The notes beneath the pieces were generated by a model. That model was not told the origin of the DNA. It worked only from the letters and a program-made list of their open reading frames with translations, and searched no databases. This document shows, in pieces, positions 33,267-34,596 of a stretch of DNA of 34,596 bases. Source of the DNA: Sphingobacteriia bacterium (GTDB lineage Bacteria; Bacteroidota; Bacteroidia; Chitinophagales; Chitinophagaceae). The stretch lies in assembly GCA_947456855.1 (NCBI GenBank), contig CANGTR010000017.1, positions 1 through 34,596 on the forward strand, given 5' to 3'. Position numbers and translations under genes: made by a program. Each line of letters starts with the position of its first letter. Position 1 is the stretch's first letter.

Positions 33267-34596
33267 TTATTTTTTATCAATATACTTGATTAGTTGATAC
33301 ACATTTTCATTTAAAGATTTCATCCTACTTAATAATGGGTTATATACTTCATAAAAAGTATTGACGATACCTTTATTGGCATCTTTATTAGAAGGATCTG
33401 CACTTGGATCATTGGGATCATTGTCTTGGTATCTAAACCAATGCCAACCAACACAATTTGGATTTTGCAATAGACTTAAACAAAAGTTTTGATAGTGAAT
33501 TCCTCTCTCGTCTTGTGTTTTCACCAACCAACCTGCTCCAGTGATATTGTCCATTTTTGAATCTACTGCTTTTGTGTAAAATTCTGTAATGATAAAAGGC
33601 TTTTTTAATGAAGCCCATTGTTGACTGTGCTTGCTGCTTAGCTCCCAATTACCATAATAATTGATTGAAATAATATCGCAATATATTTCAGCAGCAGTTA
33701 AAACAAAGGGATTGTTTTTTGCTGCAGCGTGTAACCTACTTCCAATAAATAAATGATTTGGATCAAATTTTTTAATTGACTCAGCAACTGTTTTGTAATA
33801 CAATTCAGCTACAAATCCACTAAATGCCTCTTTTTGTTCTTTGGTAATTTTTGTTGTATCAATTTTCTTTTCCAATATCCATTTATGCACTATTTGATAA
33901 GCAGGATCTTGTTGGTTCTTAATTTCTAGAAAATTGGCAATAAGGTTGTCTTGAAAAGGAAGTTCATTGTCGGAAAAATGGCCGAAAAGATTTTGATCTT
34001 TACTGCTCTTAACAAGGGATTCATTTTTTTTGTTACACCAGTTTCTAAAACCATCATCAAAAACATAAGCCAGTATTGGGTAATTGGATTGACTATTGTT
34101 CTTTTTCTGATTTTGAGCATAGGAATTAAGTAAGCTCAACTGTGTGCAATAAACAATGGGGGTTTTATTGTTACTATTGTATTGAGTAATTGCTTCTATA
34201 TCCGACCAAGATCCTGTTGTGTTAAAGCCATTGTCATCAAATATTTTTTTCGAATCTGTTATCCATTTTTGGCTATTGCCGAATTTTTTGGCAAAGGCAG
34301 CTTCGTTGTCTGGCGATTTTCCCAATCGAACACCATTGATGGCAATATTGTAAAAATAATTTCCTTCCGGATCAATAATCCAAGACCTGCCATTTATTGT
34401 TGAAATAGTAAAAAAACCAGCTCCAATTACTTTGTTGTTTAAATCACCTCCGTATTTATTAATTTTTAGTTGATTTAACGGTGTATAGCCTTTGATAGAC
34501 TCAATGGTATGTGAAGGGAATTTTTTCCAATCAGAATATTGAATATTCCGATTGCTATCCCTGCTCCAAATTTTAGATTCTACAATTATAGAATCT
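33267..34596 (-). CDS. Clan GH-A glycoside hydrolase, agarase/GH50-like, N-terminus cut by window edge
   Basis: The frame stays open to the right edge (about 442 residues visible), so the start lies outside. Any internal start such as 34325 would remove conserved sequence. The visible N-terminal part reads GAGFFTISTINGRSWIIDPE and GNYFYNIAINGVRLG, a common lead-in of agarase-like barrel enzymes. Then come DDNGFNTTGSWSD, the likely acid/base Glu in FGHFSDNELPF and the likely nucleophile Glu in KPFIITEFYTKA, as in clan GH-A. VGWHWFRYQDNDPNDP follows. GH50 beta-agarases are the nearest family I recognise, but the substrate in this uronate operon may well differ. It is the first visible gene of the operon, 1 bp before the GH3 gene. 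Confidence 0.8.
   Translation of the reverse strand, partial: DSIIVESKIWSRDSNRNIQYSDWKKFPSHTIESIKGYTPLNQLKINKYGGDLNNKVIGAGFFTISTINGRSWIIDPEGNYFYNIAINGVRLGKSPDNEAAFAKKFGNSQKWITDSKKIFDDNGFNTTGSWSDIEAITQYNSNNKTPIVYCTQLSLLNSYAQNQKKNNSQSNYPILAYVFDDGFRNWCNKKNESLVKSSKDQNLFGHFSDNELPFQDNLIANFLEIKNQQDPAYQIVHKWILEKKIDTTKITKEQKEAFSGFVAELYYKTVAESIKKFDPNHLFIGSRLHAAAKNNPFVLTAAEIYCDIISINYYGNWELSSKHSQQWASLKKPFIITEFYTKAVDSKMDNITGAGWLVKTQDERGIHYQNFCLSLLQNPNCVGWHWFRYQDNDPNDPSADPSNKDANKGIVNTFYEVYNPLLSRMKSLNENVYQLIKYIDKK

Overview
The window is AT-rich chromosomal DNA that looks like a Bacteroidota bacterium, most plausibly Chitinophagaceae or a relative. The basis is: weak or absent Shine-Dalgarno sequences, promoter elements resembling the Bacteroidota TAnnTTTG -7 box, and gene families typical of that group (DapF, Bacteroidota-type nucleoside phosphorylase, DUF1684, DUF4395, MadLM, SDR-type mannonate oxidoreductase). 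This assignment is from gene content and motifs only. Coding density is very high and no gene-free stretch exceeds about 210 bases.

Region 1 (1-4142, minus strand) is a sulfur/persulfide island. In transcription order it has a TauE/SafE exporter, a persulfide dioxygenase-rhodanese fusion, a decayed thioredoxin/MBL remnant, a single-domain rhodanese, a two-domain universal stress protein, and a YeeE/YedE transporter cut by the window edge. A tRNA-Cys gene with its own promoter-like box and a good terminator follows (4213-4362).

Region 2 (4408-22221) is mostly housekeeping and mixed metabolism. Plus-strand genes 4408-7631 encode a nucleoside phosphorylase, DapF, a CorA-type transporter and a Nudix hydrolase. 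Minus-strand genes 7611-13102 encode a dipeptide epimerase, a large GH77 4-alpha-glucanotransferase with two starch-binding domains, and a GMC oxidoreductase. Then come an acyl-CoA carboxylase carboxyltransferase subunit, RNase HI (preceded by a 4 x 14-bp tandem repeat and starting with TTG), a DUF6580-like membrane protein, ManA, YraN, DUF1684 and DUF4395 proteins, a large MscS channel, and an exported RidA-family protein.

Region 3 (22218-34596, minus strand) is the most interesting part. It holds ten genes with intergenic gaps of only 1-12 bp, continuing past the window edge, and looks like one operon longer than 12 kb. In transcription order it encodes: a clan GH-A glycoside hydrolase (agarase/GH50-like), a GH3 beta-glucosidase-like enzyme, a zinc alcohol dehydrogenase, the D-glucuronate route (SDR mannonate oxidoreductase, UxuA, UxaC), a malonyl-CoA synthetase-like ligase, an exported two-domain esterase (alpha/beta hydrolase plus SGNH), and the malonate:Na+ symporter MadL-MadM. 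Uronic acid breakdown, glycosidases, an esterase, and malonate import plus activation are thus tied together. My inference is that the operon handles malonyl-esterified plant glycosides or glucuronides: the esterase frees malonate, MadLM imports it, the ligase makes malonyl-CoA, and the sugar part goes through the hexuronate pathway. The layout is directly visible; the substrate is a hypothesis.
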